Of a DNA stretch of 64,000 bases, positions 9,000 to 17,219 are shown in pieces. A program made the position numbers and the translations under genes. Every line of letters starts with the position of its first letter. Position 1 is the stretch's first letter. This stretch comes from JAJFUI01 sp039698035 (GTDB taxonomy: Bacteria > Planctomycetota > Planctomycetia > Pirellulales > Thermoguttaceae). The stretch covers positions 73,986 through 137,985 of the forward strand of contig JBDKSW010000002.1 in the NCBI GenBank assembly GCA_039698035.1, read 5' to 3'. Under the pieces are notes generated by a model. That model was not told where the DNA came from and did no database searches. It saw only the letters and a program-made list of their open reading frames with translations.

Positions 9000-10043
9000 A
9001 TGATGCCTGTCTGTTTGATCGGTTTGGGCTCAAATCAGGGAGATCGGCGAGCCGCGCTGGACCGTGCGACCGACTGCTTGGCAGCGCATCCGCACATCCA
9101 TGCGGTTTCCCACAGCACATGGCGCGAGACCGCGCCGGTTGGCGGACCGAAAGGTCAGACCGCGTTCCTCAACGGCGCGGTGCGCATCGAGACCTCCCTC
9201 GATCCGCACGAGTTGCTGGACTGCCTGCAAGAAATCGAAAACCAACTTGGGCGTCGACGTGCGGAGCACTGGGGCCCGCGCACGATCGACCTCGATCTGT
9301 TGCTGTACGATGAACGGACCATCGAGACACCGTCGTTGACGGCGCCGCATCCACGGCTTGCTTTCCGACGCTTCGTGCTCGAGCCGGCGGCCGAGGTCGC
9401 GCCGACCATGCGGCATCCGAAGATCGGCTGGAGCATCGCCCGGCTGCTCGAGCACATCAACACGACGCCGCGGTACGTGGCAATCGCGGGCTCGATCGGC
9501 GCCGGTAAAACGCATCTCGCCCAGCGGTTGGCTGATGAGCTGGCCGGCCAACTTATCGCCGAGCAGCCAGACTGGACGCGATTGGACAAGTTTTACGCCG
9601 ACACGGGGGGCCTCGCCTGGCAAACCGAACTGGAGTTCTTGCGTCACCGGGCTGACTTGCTGACCACCCCAAAGCCGCCGAACGAAGCAAGTTGGACGCT
9701 GACCGATTTTTGGTTCGAGCAGTCGGCCGCGTTCGCTCGAGTGTGGCTGTCAAATGACCAGCAGGCGGCCCTTTTGCGGCAACAAGAGCAGTGGTTGCCA
9801 ACGGTTCCACGGCCGCGGCTGGTCGTGCTGTTGACCGCCCCGGCCAAACTGTTGGCGTCGCGTGTTTCCGGGCGTGGGCGTCCCTGCGAACGGCGGCTTT
9901 CGGCCGAGCAACTGGAGCGGATTCAGCAGGCGGTGATCGAGCAGACGGCCCGCCAGGACGTTGGCCCGGTGCTGCGGCTTTCGAGCGAAGACGCGGATGC
10001 CGCGTTTGCCGAGGCCCTGGCGGCCGTGCGGGGAATGGAGTAG
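9000..10043 (+). CDS. folK: Bifunctional HPPK (FolK) fused to a deoxynucleoside kinase
   Basis: Residues 1-155 are 6-hydroxymethyl-7,8-dihydropterin pyrophosphokinase, a folate-biosynthesis enzyme: GLGSNQGDR near the N-terminus, ETAPVGG, FLNGAV, and GPRTIDLDLLLYD with its metal-binding Asp pair. Residues about 158-347 are a P-loop deoxynucleoside kinase: Walker A GSIGAGKT at 164-171, LDKFYAD, a WQTELEFLRHRADLL helix, LTDFWFEQSAAFA and a LID-type RGRPCERRL. The frame is continuous through the junction, so one polypeptide is expected. ATG 9000 is directly followed by a second ATG at 9003, and either may be used. The predicted second activity is phosphorylation of deoxynucleosides in salvage. 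panC starts 35 bp downstream, so folate, salvage and coenzyme A precursor genes may share a transcript. Confidence 0.9.
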   Translation: MMPVCLIGLGSNQGDRRAALDRATDCLAAHPHIHAVSHSTWRETAPVGGPKGQTAFLNGAVRIETSLDPHELLDCLQEIENQLGRRRAEHWGPRTIDLDLLLYDERTIETPSLTAPHPRLAFRRFVLEPAAEVAPTMRHPKIGWSIARLLEHINTTPRYVAIAGSIGAGKTHLAQRLADELAGQLIAEQPDWTRLDKFYADTGGLAWQTELEFLRHRADLLTTPKPPNEASWTLTDFWFEQSAAFARVWLSNDQQAALLRQQEQWLPTVPRPRLVVLLTAPAKLLASRVSGRGRPCERRLSAEQLERIQQAVIEQTARQDVGPVLRLSSEDADAAFAEALAAVRGME

Positions 10044-10078
10044 AAGTGTGTGGTGAAGGAGAATCAGGACCAACTACG

Positions 10079-10942
10079 ATGAGCAATGCGGCGATTAAAC
10101 TCGTTACCACCATCACTGATTTGCGGGCCCATGTGGCCGCCCTGCGAGACCAAGGCAGACGCATTGGGCTGGTGCCGACGATGGGTGCGTTGCACGAGGG
10201 GCATCTGAGCCTCGTCCGCGCCGCTCGGTCCGAGTGCGATTGCACGGTCGTTTCGATCTTCGTCAACCCAAGCCAGTTTGGCCCGAACGAGGATTTCGCC
10301 AAATACCCACGCACGCTGGACGCCGACACGGCATTGCTGGCCGGCTGCGGCGCGGATATCGTGTTCGCGCCCAGCAGCGAGGAGGTTTATCGGCCGGAGC
10401 ACGCTACGTGGGTCGAGCCGGGGCCGGTCGCCGGGCCACTGGAGGGCGAGTGCCGCCCGGGCCATTTTCGCGGCGTGGCGACCATCGTCTTGAAGCTGTT
10501 CCATCTGGTGCAGCCAGACGTGGCCTTCTTCGGGCAGAAGGACTACCAGCAGTCGGTCGTGATCCGACGCATGGTGTCGGATCTGAACGTGCCTGTGCGA
10601 GTTCAGGTCTGCCCGACGATTCGCGAGCCGGATGGGTTGGCCTTGAGCTCTCGGAATCGGTATCTCGGCCCCGACGAGCGGCGGCAAGCGCTCGTGTTGT
10701 CGAAGAGCCTCGAATTGGCGGCCCGACTGGTTGCCGAGGGGCAGCGGCATTCCGCAACGATCCTGGCCAAGATGCGAGAGCTGATCGCAACGGCCCCGGA
10801 CGCCCGGATCGACTACGCGGCCCTCGTCGATCCCGAGACGTTGCAGCCGGTCGAGGCAGTCGCCGGCGTCACGATGGCCGTGCTGGCCGTCCAGATCGGC
10901 GCCACGCGGCTCATCGACAACTATCTGCTCGCAACCGATTAA
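10079..10942 (+). CDS. panC: Pantothenate synthetase PanC
   Basis: PanC joins pantoate and beta-alanine with ATP to make pantothenate. The 287-residue protein has LVPTMGALHEGHLSL (nucleotidyl-transferase HxGH), FVNPSQFGPNEDFAKYPR, GQKDYQQ, and the KMSKS-like LSSRN. Start ATG 10079 is preceded by GAAGGAG (10055-10061) and matches the family length; the open frame extends further upstream but overlaps the folK fusion out of frame. The gene ends 12 bp from the convergent kinase gene, so the two 3' ends nearly touch. Confidence 0.96.
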   Translation: MSNAAIKLVTTITDLRAHVAALRDQGRRIGLVPTMGALHEGHLSLVRAARSECDCTVVSIFVNPSQFGPNEDFAKYPRTLDADTALLAGCGADIVFAPSSEEVYRPEHATWVEPGPVAGPLEGECRPGHFRGVATIVLKLFHLVQPDVAFFGQKDYQQSVVIRRMVSDLNVPVRVQVCPTIREPDGLALSSRNRYLGPDERRQALVLSKSLELAARLVAEGQRHSATILAKMRELIATAPDARIDYAALVDPETLQPVEAVAGVTMAVLAVQIGATRLIDNYLLATD

Positions 10943-10954
10943 TTACCAGCGGCC

Positions 10955-12628
10955 TCACAGCGGTCGGCCGTAAAAGCTGCTGAGCGTCCGCACGCGCTGA
11001 ACCAGGTAGGACACGACCGCCCCCATGACCACGAGGGCGATAGCGAAGATGACGTGCCGGTCGATGCCGGCGTACATCCGCTGATGCAGGTCGGGCCGCC
11101 AATAGTAGAAGTCGATGACCGTGACGCCGTAGGAGAGCAGGGAGAGCAGCGTCATGAACCAGACGAATCGCACGCGGAACCACAGCCCCGAGGCCACGAT
11201 GATCAGCGGATAGCCGACCGTCAAAGCGCTCGTGGCCCCGTAGCCCAGCATGAGCATCGCCAGCAGCGAGAGCGAGTCGAGGACACCCCAGACGTAGCGT
11301 GCGGAAAACGTCCAGCGGCGTTCTTCAAACAAGCGTTGGCAAACCACCGAGGCGACGGCCCAAAGTGCGACGATCAACGACACCCGGCCGTGGAAGCGGC
11401 TATCAACGCCGCCGGCCACGAAGTTGATCGTCTCGACGCCGTAAAATACGCCAAGTGCCACAAGCCGCAACGCGAGGGCCGGTTTGCGCCGCGTCCAGCT
11501 CCAAAACTGTTGGGCAATCGTCGGCGACCGGACGGCCAGCGACTCGCCGCGAGCAAACCGGTCGAGGTCGCCCGCCAATGCCGCCGCCGACGCATAGCGA
11601 TCCGCCGGTTCCTTGCTCAGGCATTTCAGGCAGATCAGTTCCAGCCCAATGGGGACGCGAGGGTTGAGCTTTCGCGGCTTCGGCGGGTCGCCGCTCAAGA
11701 CCTCCATCAACGTGTCCAGCGGCGTTTCCGCCTTGAACGGCGGCACACCCGTCAGCAGTTCGTAGAGAATCGCGCCCAGGCTGTAAACGTCCGTTGCTGG
11801 ACCGACGGCCGCTCGCCGCCCCGACGCTTGTTCCGGGGCCATGTAGCTGGGAGTGCCGGCAATGATGCCGGTGGCCGTTGCCTCCGAACCGGGCAAAAAA
11901 ACCTTGGCCAAGCCGAAATCGGTCACATAGGGTTCGCCATCGCCGTCGATCAAGATGTTCGATGGCTTCAGGTCGCGGTGAATGATGGATTGCTGGTGCA
12001 AGTGTTCGACAGCCCGGGCCACGGTGGCCAGCAGTCGCACGATTTCGACAAAGGTCGCCGGCGGGCGGCGTGTGCCGTCGGCCGTTTCGGCGTTCTCTCC
12101 GTTCGCGTCCAGCGGTGGACGATGGTCGTCCGCGATTCGCTGGGCCAGACTTTGGCCGTCGATGTACTCCATCGCGAAAAAGTCTTGCCCTTGAAATTGG
12201 CCCACATCGTGAATGTGCACGATGTTCGAGTGGCGCAGTCGGGCGGTCGCCTTGGCCTCGGCCTGGAAGCGTCGCACCAGGTCGGGCGAGGCCAAGTGGC
12301 CGGCCAAGATCATCTTCACGGCCACCGAACGCTCGAGGCCCTTCTGCCGAGCCTTGTAGACGACGCCCATGCCGCCGCGGCCGATCTCGCGGATCAGTTC
12401 ATAGGGGCCAAAGTCTCGCGGCAGCGCGCCGTCGTTGGCCGGCGTGAAAGACTCGTCCACGGCCGGCGGAGCCAACATTTCCAGTGCATCGAGGCAATCG
12501 AGCGATCGCGCCAGCTCGGGGTGTTGCCCGAGGAGGGCGGCCCGGTCGGGTCGCTCGCCCGCCTGGAGTTGCGCCAGGTAGGCGTCAAGCAAGTCGAGGG
12601 CCTTGTCGTCAATCGGAGCATCGCTCAT
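10955..12628 (-). CDS. Membrane-anchored Ser/Thr protein kinase (PknB type)
   Basis: The 557-residue protein starts at ATG 12628; an upstream frame to 12676 is less likely. A short N-terminal helical region (about 1-60), seen before many planctomycete kinases, precedes the Hanks-type kinase domain (about 72-355): glycine loop IGRGGMGVVYKA near 80, VAVK, HRDLKPSN near 214, DFGLAKV, GTPSYMAPEQ and DVYSLGAILYELLTG. A 20-residue insert rich in Asn, Glu and Asp sits before helix E. The C-terminal part (about 375-545) has about five or six membrane segments and no sensor domain I recognise. The substrate is unknown. It lies 54 bp downstream of the PEPCK fusion on the same strand, so it could be co-transcribed with that gene. 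Confidence 0.92.
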   Translation of the reverse strand: MSDAPIDDKALDLLDAYLAQLQAGERPDRAALLGQHPELARSLDCLDALEMLAPPAVDESFTPANDGALPRDFGPYELIREIGRGGMGVVYKARQKGLERSVAVKMILAGHLASPDLVRRFQAEAKATARLRHSNIVHIHDVGQFQGQDFFAMEYIDGQSLAQRIADDHRPPLDANGENAETADGTRRPPATFVEIVRLLATVARAVEHLHQQSIIHRDLKPSNILIDGDGEPYVTDFGLAKVFLPGSEATATGIIAGTPSYMAPEQASGRRAAVGPATDVYSLGAILYELLTGVPPFKAETPLDTLMEVLSGDPPKPRKLNPRVPIGLELICLKCLSKEPADRYASAAALAGDLDRFARGESLAVRSPTIAQQFWSWTRRKPALALRLVALGVFYGVETINFVAGGVDSRFHGRVSLIVALWAVASVVCQRLFEERRWTFSARYVWGVLDSLSLLAMLMLGYGATSALTVGYPLIIVASGLWFRVRFVWFMTLLSLLSYGVTVIDFYYWRPDLHQRMYAGIDRHVIFAIALVVMGAVVSYLVQRVRTLSSFYGRPL

Positions 12629-12682
12629 CGTTGCGGTCCACGGGGACAACGATCCGGCCAATCTCCGACCGTGCAAAACGTC

Positions 12683-15600
12683 TCAACGGGCCTGGAGTTC
12701 GCGGGCGGCCGTCGCCAGAATGTCGTAAAGGTCTTCGAGCCGGTCGATGTCAACGGACGAGAACGCGACTCGAATGTCCGTCTTGCCGTTGGCGATCACA
12801 CCCACGCCGTACTTGTCCAACAAGTGCTTGCGATAGGTCTCGGCATCGAGCCCCTTCAGACGCAGGCACATGAAGTAACCGGCGTTGAAGGGATAGGCAT
12901 CCCAGAGGTCGGCGTACTGCGGCGAAGCCAGGATCGCTTGGACCCGCTTGGCGCGCGCTTCGAGGATGTCGTGCTTCTGCCGTTGTTCGGGCCCAATCGA
13001 GGGCAAGCTCATGGCCCGGGCCAGCACCGACTGGCCGAGGTGCGAACAGCTCGAGACGGCGCTGCGGATCGCGCCGGCGGCCTTCGTTTCCAACGCCTTG
13101 AAAAATGCCGCGGCATCGCCGGCGGCCGTTCCGGCAAACGTCAACATCCCGGCGCGGAAGCCCCAGACGAACTGCTCCTTGGTCGGACCGTCGACCTTCA
13201 CGGCCAGCAGACGCGGATGGCAGCCGGCCAGCCGGGCGAACAGCGACTCCTGGGCAACGTCTTCGCCGTAGAACAGACCAAAATAGGCGTCGTCCGCAAC
13301 GACGACCAGATTGCGGCCCTCTTCGGCCGCCTTTTGCAAGACGCCGACCGTCTCGTCCATCTCGGACCGGGTGAGTGAATAGCCGGTCGGATTGTTCGGG
13401 AAGTTGAGAATAACAATGGTCTTCGATCCGATGGGGCGCGCGTCCAACGCCTGGCGAAGCACGGCCACGTTGAAACCGCCAGCAGCGTTAAACAACGGAT
13501 AGGTCGCCATTTGGGCCAAACGCCGAATGCCCAGGACCAAGTCGTAGTTCTCCCAGTAGTGGTCGGGAAGCAGTACGAGGTCGCCCTTGTCGACGAACAG
13601 GTCGGCCAGGACGCTCAGGGCGTGCGTGACGCCGCCGGTCACGACCGGCATCGAGAACTGCTTGCCGGCCAAGCTGGGATTCTTGGCCAGCAGCGCCTCG
13701 CGCCAGTGGTTGCGCAGATCGGCTCGACCGGTTGTCGGAGCATAGGTCAGTGCCTCGGTCGGATCCAGCCCGTTGAAGAACTGCATGATCGAGGGCAGGA
13801 ACATCGGGTGGCCGTCTTCCCGAGCAATGCCGATCGTCGCGTTATAGCGATTGGCTTTCTCCCGGGCCTCGGCGCTCTGGGCCAGAATGCCCTTGGGGAA
13901 GTAGAGCCGCCGGCCGAAGTCCGACATCATCGCAAAGACGTGCGGGTTTTCACGTTCGATGGTTCGGTTGAGTTCCGCCGCCAAAGGGCGAATTGCTTCA
14001 CCGGCGGGCAGGAGCCGCAGGCCGGAGGCCGCGTTCGCGTCCGATGCGATTTGGCCGAGCCGTTGGCAAAGCCGCTCCCGTTCGTCCCGCAGGGCCTCGG
14101 GCAACCGCTGACCAAACTGCTCGAAGAACGTCGCGACGCTCTTGGCCTCTTCCGTCCAGTCGGCCGAATCCACGGCCACGAGCTTTTCGACCAGGTCGCG
14201 TGAAAGGTTCAAGCCCGTCAGGTCCAGGCTTTCAGGCGTGGGCACGTAGCCGATCGGCGTCTCGCGGGCATCGGCCTCGCCGCGGCAACGATTGAGAATC
14301 CACTCGATGACGCGCAGGTTTTCGCCATAGCCAGGCCAGAGGAACTTGCCGTTCTCGTCCGTGCGGAACCAGTTGACGTGGAAAATCTTCGGCGGATGAG
14401 TCAGTCGCTTGCCCATTTCAAGCCAATGCTCGAAATAGTCGCCCATGTGATAGCCGCAGAAGGGGATCATGGCCATCGGGTCGCGGCGCAACTGGCCAAG
14501 CTTGCCCACCTGGGCGGCTGTTCGCTCGGAAGCCATCGTCGCGCCGACAAACACGCCGTGCTGCCAGTCGAACGACTGGTAAACCAACGGGGCGACGTGG
14601 GCCCGGCGACCGCCGAAAATGATCGCCGAAATGGGCACGCCTTGCGGGTGTTGGGCCTTCGGCGAATACGACGGACACTGGTCGATCGGCGCGGTGAAGC
14701 GGCTGTTCGGGTGCGCGCCGGGGATCGGCTTGCCGTTTTCGTCCTTCATGCCGGGGCGCCAGGGTCGGCCCTGCCAATCCCAGCCCTCGGCCGGCGGCTG
14801 TCCCTCGCCGCCTTCCCACCAGACGGTGCCGTCTTTCGCCAAGAGCACGTTCGTGTAGATCGTGTTCCGAGCGACCGTCTTGAGCATACTGGGATTGCTC
14901 TTCGAGTTCGTGCCCGGGGCGACCCCAAAGAAGCCCTTTTCGGGGTTGATGGCGCGCAGCCGGCCCTCGGAGTCCACCCGCATCCAGGCAATGTCGTCGC
15001 CGACGGTCCAAATGCGATAGCCCTTGATGCGGAGGCCTTCGGGCGGGACCATCATGGCGAGGTTTGTCTTGCCGCAGGCGCTCGGGAACGCGGCGGCGAT
15101 GTATTCAACGCGGCCGGCTGGATTCTCGATGCCAAGGATCAGCATGTGCTCGGCCATCCAGCCTTCCTGGCGGCCCAGGAAGCTGGCGATCCGCAGGGCG
15201 AGGCACTTCTTGCCCAGCAGCACGTTGCCGCCATAGCCCGAGCCGACGCTCCAGATGGCGTTGTCCTCGGGAAAGTGCAGGATTAGCCGTCGCTTGATGT
15301 CCAGTTCGGCCTTGCCGTGCAGGCACTTGGTGAACTCGCCATCGGCGCCAAGCTGTTCGAGGACTGGCGTGCCGACGTGGGTCATGATTCCCATATTGAG
15401 CACGACGTAGATGCTGTCGGTCAGTTCAACGCCAATCTTGCTGAACGGCGAGCCCACCGGTCCCATCGAAAATGGGATGACGTACATCGTGCGGCCCTTC
15501 ATCGAGCCGGCGAAGATTTCGCGTGCCCGGCGGTAGCCTTCCTCGGGCAAGAGCCAGTTGTTCGTGGGGCCGGCGTCTTCTTTTCGGCTGGTGCAAATGA

Positions 15601-15823
15601 AGGTCAGCTCTTCGGTTCGCGCCACGTCATTGACCGCCGTGCGGTGGTAGACACAGCCGGGCAACTTCTGCTGGTCGAGCTCGATCAGTTCGCCCGTTGC
15701 GAGCGCTTCGCGGGTGAGCCGCTGCTTCTCGGCTTCCGAACCATCGATCCAAACCACCTGGTCCGGCCCACACATGCGAGCCATCTCATCCACCCACTGC
15801 TGCAATTTCCGATTCTGATTCAC
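12683..15823 (-). CDS. pckG: Fusion of GTP-dependent PEP carboxykinase and a class I/II aminotransferase
   Basis: One uninterrupted frame of 1046 residues holds two enzymes. Residues about 1-600 are GTP-type PEPCK (oxaloacetate + GTP to PEP + CO2 + GDP): P-loop FPSACGKTN near 245-253, VGDDIAW near 273, GFFGVAPGTNSKSNP, and RRAHVAPLVYQSFDW near 405. Residues about 620-1046 are a fold-type I PLP aminotransferase: YAPTTGRADLRNHW, NFPNNPTGY, VADDAYFGLF, and GPTKEQFVWGFRAG with the predicted PLP lysine at K882. I chose GTG 15823, which yields VNQNRKLQQWVDEM as in PEPCKs and has GGAGG 15 bases upstream. The longest frame reaches 15904. If the aminotransferase makes oxaloacetate from aspartate, the fusion would lead directly to PEP; its substrate is inferred, not shown. 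Confidence 0.93.
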   Translation of the reverse strand: MNQNRKLQQWVDEMARMCGPDQVVWIDGSEAEKQRLTREALATGELIELDQQKLPGCVYHRTAVNDVARTEELTFICTSRKEDAGPTNNWLLPEEGYRRAREIFAGSMKGRTMYVIPFSMGPVGSPFSKIGVELTDSIYVVLNMGIMTHVGTPVLEQLGADGEFTKCLHGKAELDIKRRLILHFPEDNAIWSVGSGYGGNVLLGKKCLALRIASFLGRQEGWMAEHMLILGIENPAGRVEYIAAAFPSACGKTNLAMMVPPEGLRIKGYRIWTVGDDIAWMRVDSEGRLRAINPEKGFFGVAPGTNSKSNPSMLKTVARNTIYTNVLLAKDGTVWWEGGEGQPPAEGWDWQGRPWRPGMKDENGKPIPGAHPNSRFTAPIDQCPSYSPKAQHPQGVPISAIIFGGRRAHVAPLVYQSFDWQHGVFVGATMASERTAAQVGKLGQLRRDPMAMIPFCGYHMGDYFEHWLEMGKRLTHPPKIFHVNWFRTDENGKFLWPGYGENLRVIEWILNRCRGEADARETPIGYVPTPESLDLTGLNLSRDLVEKLVAVDSADWTEEAKSVATFFEQFGQRLPEALRDERERLCQRLGQIASDANAASGLRLLPAGEAIRPLAAELNRTIERENPHVFAMMSDFGRRLYFPKGILAQSAEAREKANRYNATIGIAREDGHPMFLPSIMQFFNGLDPTEALTYAPTTGRADLRNHWREALLAKNPSLAGKQFSMPVVTGGVTHALSVLADLFVDKGDLVLLPDHYWENYDLVLGIRRLAQMATYPLFNAAGGFNVAVLRQALDARPIGSKTIVILNFPNNPTGYSLTRSEMDETVGVLQKAAEEGRNLVVVADDAYFGLFYGEDVAQESLFARLAGCHPRLLAVKVDGPTKEQFVWGFRAGMLTFAGTAAGDAAAFFKALETKAAGAIRSAVSSCSHLGQSVLARAMSLPSIGPEQRQKHDILEARAKRVQAILASPQYADLWDAYPFNAGYFMCLRLKGLDAETYRKHLLDKYGVGVIANGKTDIRVAFSSVDIDRLEDLYDILATAARELQAR

Positions 15824-15868
15824 GATGCTGAACGATGCCTCCCACGAGTGACGCCACGGACGACAGGG

Positions 15869-15874
15869 TATAAT
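15869..15874 (+). promoter_or_regulatory. Perfect TATAAT -10 element before the release-factor-like gene
   Basis: TATAAT at 15869-15874 lies 70 bp before the release-factor-like start, in the 120-bp divergent region upstream of the PEPCK fusion. The matching -35 region is poor (GAGTGA-like), so an activator or a weak promoter is possible. Confidence 0.4.
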
Positions 15875-15943
15875 GCCATCAGTATTGCGGGCGGGGGGAG
15901 GCAATGCAAGGGCCGGGCCTTTGGACTAATGCTGGTTGCTGTT

Positions 15944-16456
15944 ATGTGTCGTTTTGCTCATCCTGCTGAAATCCCGCCGGCCGAACTGTTGGCCCAGTGC
16001 GACATTCGGTTCGTTCGCCGCTCGGGACCGGGCGGCCAGCATCGCAACAAGGTGGCCACGGCCGTCGTGCTGCGGCATCGGCCAACCGGCGTCTCGGCCG
16101 AGGCCAGCGAGCGACGCAGCCAGGCGGAGAATCGTGAGGTGGCGCTCGGCCGGCTTCGGATCAATCTGGCCCTGGAGCTGCGCGGCAGCCGCAACGGCGA
16201 CGCCGCGCCGAGCGCGCTTTGGCGGTCCCGGTGCATGGGCGGTCAGCTTCGCGTCGCCGTGGCCCACGAGGACTTTCCCGCCCTGCTGGCCGAGGCGTTG
16301 GACGTCCTGGCCGCCAAGCGGTTCGACCAACGCGCAGCCAGCGAGGTACTCGGTTGCACGTCCACCCAGTTGGTCAGGCTCCTCCAGAAAGAGCCTCGAG
16401 CCATGGCGCGGCTCAACGTGGAGCGAGAGCGGCGGGGGCTGCCACGACTCCGATAG
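15944..16456 (+). CDS. Peptide chain release factor-like protein (ArfB/RF-1 domain, GGQ)
   Basis: The protein has 170 residues (175 from ATG 15929). It contains the peptidyl-tRNA hydrolysis loop RRSGPGGQHRNKVATAV of class I release factors, with Gly-Gly-Gln, but no codon-recognition domain. This architecture is like ArfB/YaeJ, which rescues stalled ribosomes. The C-terminal half (HEDFPALLAEALDVLAAKRFD, then RLNVERERRGLP) differs from the short basic tail of ArfB and looks lineage-specific. No clear SD precedes either ATG. The gene stands alone between the divergent PEPCK fusion and the lipoprotein gene. Confidence 0.8.
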   Translation: MCRFAHPAEIPPAELLAQCDIRFVRRSGPGGQHRNKVATAVVLRHRPTGVSAEASERRSQAENREVALGRLRINLALELRGSRNGDAAPSALWRSRCMGGQLRVAVAHEDFPALLAEALDVLAAKRFDQRAASEVLGCTSTQLVRLLQKEPRAMARLNVERERRGLPRLR

Positions 16457-16494
16457 AAGTCCTTTCTGAATCGCCCAGATCGCCCAACTGTTCT

Positions 16495-16524
16495 TGACGC
16501 CGAACGGCCGGATTCCCGATAATC
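16495..16524 (+). promoter_or_regulatory. Sigma-70-like promoter of the glycine-zipper lipoprotein
   Basis: TTGACG (16495-16500) and GATAAT (16519-16524) are separated by 18 bp. Each matches the consensus at five of six positions. The predicted transcript starts near 16531 and leaves a leader of about 66 bases before the GTG start. Confidence 0.65.
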
Positions 16525-16596
16525 CCGCCCGCGGATCGGGTAGCGACGGGCGTGTGGCGCGACCGCAGTTCGCACATTCGCGGTAAGGAGACTTTC

Positions 16597-17178
16597 GTGC
16601 AACCGACTCGTTCCTTGCGACGACTGACCCCACTGTGCTCTCTGGTGGTTTGTTTGGCCGGTTGCGCGACCGGCAGCCACACGGGCGATGGCGCTCTGTT
16701 TGGCGGCATTCTCGGCGCTGGCACCGGCGCGATCGTCGGACACGCCGTTGGGAACACCGGTGCTGGGGCGCTCGTCGGCGCCGGCGTGGGCGCCCTCGGC
16801 GGCGCGGCCGTCGGCAACGCCATGGACGAGTCCGAGGCCCGGAATCAAGCCATTGCCCAGCAGCTTGGCCGCCCGGTCGCTCCAGGGGCCGTGACCGTCA
16901 GCGATGTCGTGGCCATGACTCGCGCGGGCGTCCGCGAAGACCTGATGATCCATCACATCCGCGACCACCGCATGGCCGCGCCGCTGACGACCGAGGATCT
17001 CATCAATCTGCCGCAGCAAGGCGTCAGCTCGCAAGTGATCGCCGCGATGCAGGCATCGCCGCCGCGGCCGGTCGTTGTCGAACCCGCCCCGGGCTATTAT
17101 CCGGAGCCCTACTACGGTCCGGGCATCTACATCGGCACGGCGCCCCCGCCGCCTCACCACCATCCGCCCTGCTGGTAA
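16597..17178 (+). CDS. Glycine-zipper lipoprotein
   Basis: The 193-residue protein starts at GTG 16597, chosen because AAGGAGA lies 6 bases upstream and the signal peptide begins here. Residues 1-27 are a lipoprotein signal with lipobox LAGC. A glycine-zipper block (about 36-80: GILGAGTGAIVGHAVG and similar) would pack into the membrane, as in YmgG/Rcp-type outer-membrane lipoproteins. The middle (about 95-150) is a soluble helical region containing DLINLPQQGVSSQVIAAM. The C-terminus is rich in Pro, Tyr and His (PPPPHHHPPCW) and may bind metal. A structural or stress role in the envelope is likely. It ends at a hairpin shared with the convergent yceH gene. Confidence 0.8.
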   Translation: MQPTRSLRRLTPLCSLVVCLAGCATGSHTGDGALFGGILGAGTGAIVGHAVGNTGAGALVGAGVGALGGAAVGNAMDESEARNQAIAQQLGRPVAPGAVTVSDVVAMTRAGVREDLMIHHIRDHRMAAPLTTEDLINLPQQGVSSQVIAAMQASPPRPVVVEPAPGYYPEPYYGPGIYIGTAPPPPHHHPPCW

Positions 17179-17184
17179 TGGATT

Positions 17185-17203
17185 CATCACGCCCCGCGTG
17201 ATG
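17185..17203. terminator. Bidirectional hairpin between lipoprotein gene and yceH
   Basis: CATCACGC (17185-17192) pairs perfectly with GCGTGATG (17196-17203) across a CCC loop. It lies in the 41-bp gap between convergent stop codons. No long T-run follows, so it may act as a weak or factor-assisted terminator. Confidence 0.5.
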
Positions 17204-17219
17204 CCGGCGAGACGCTCGC

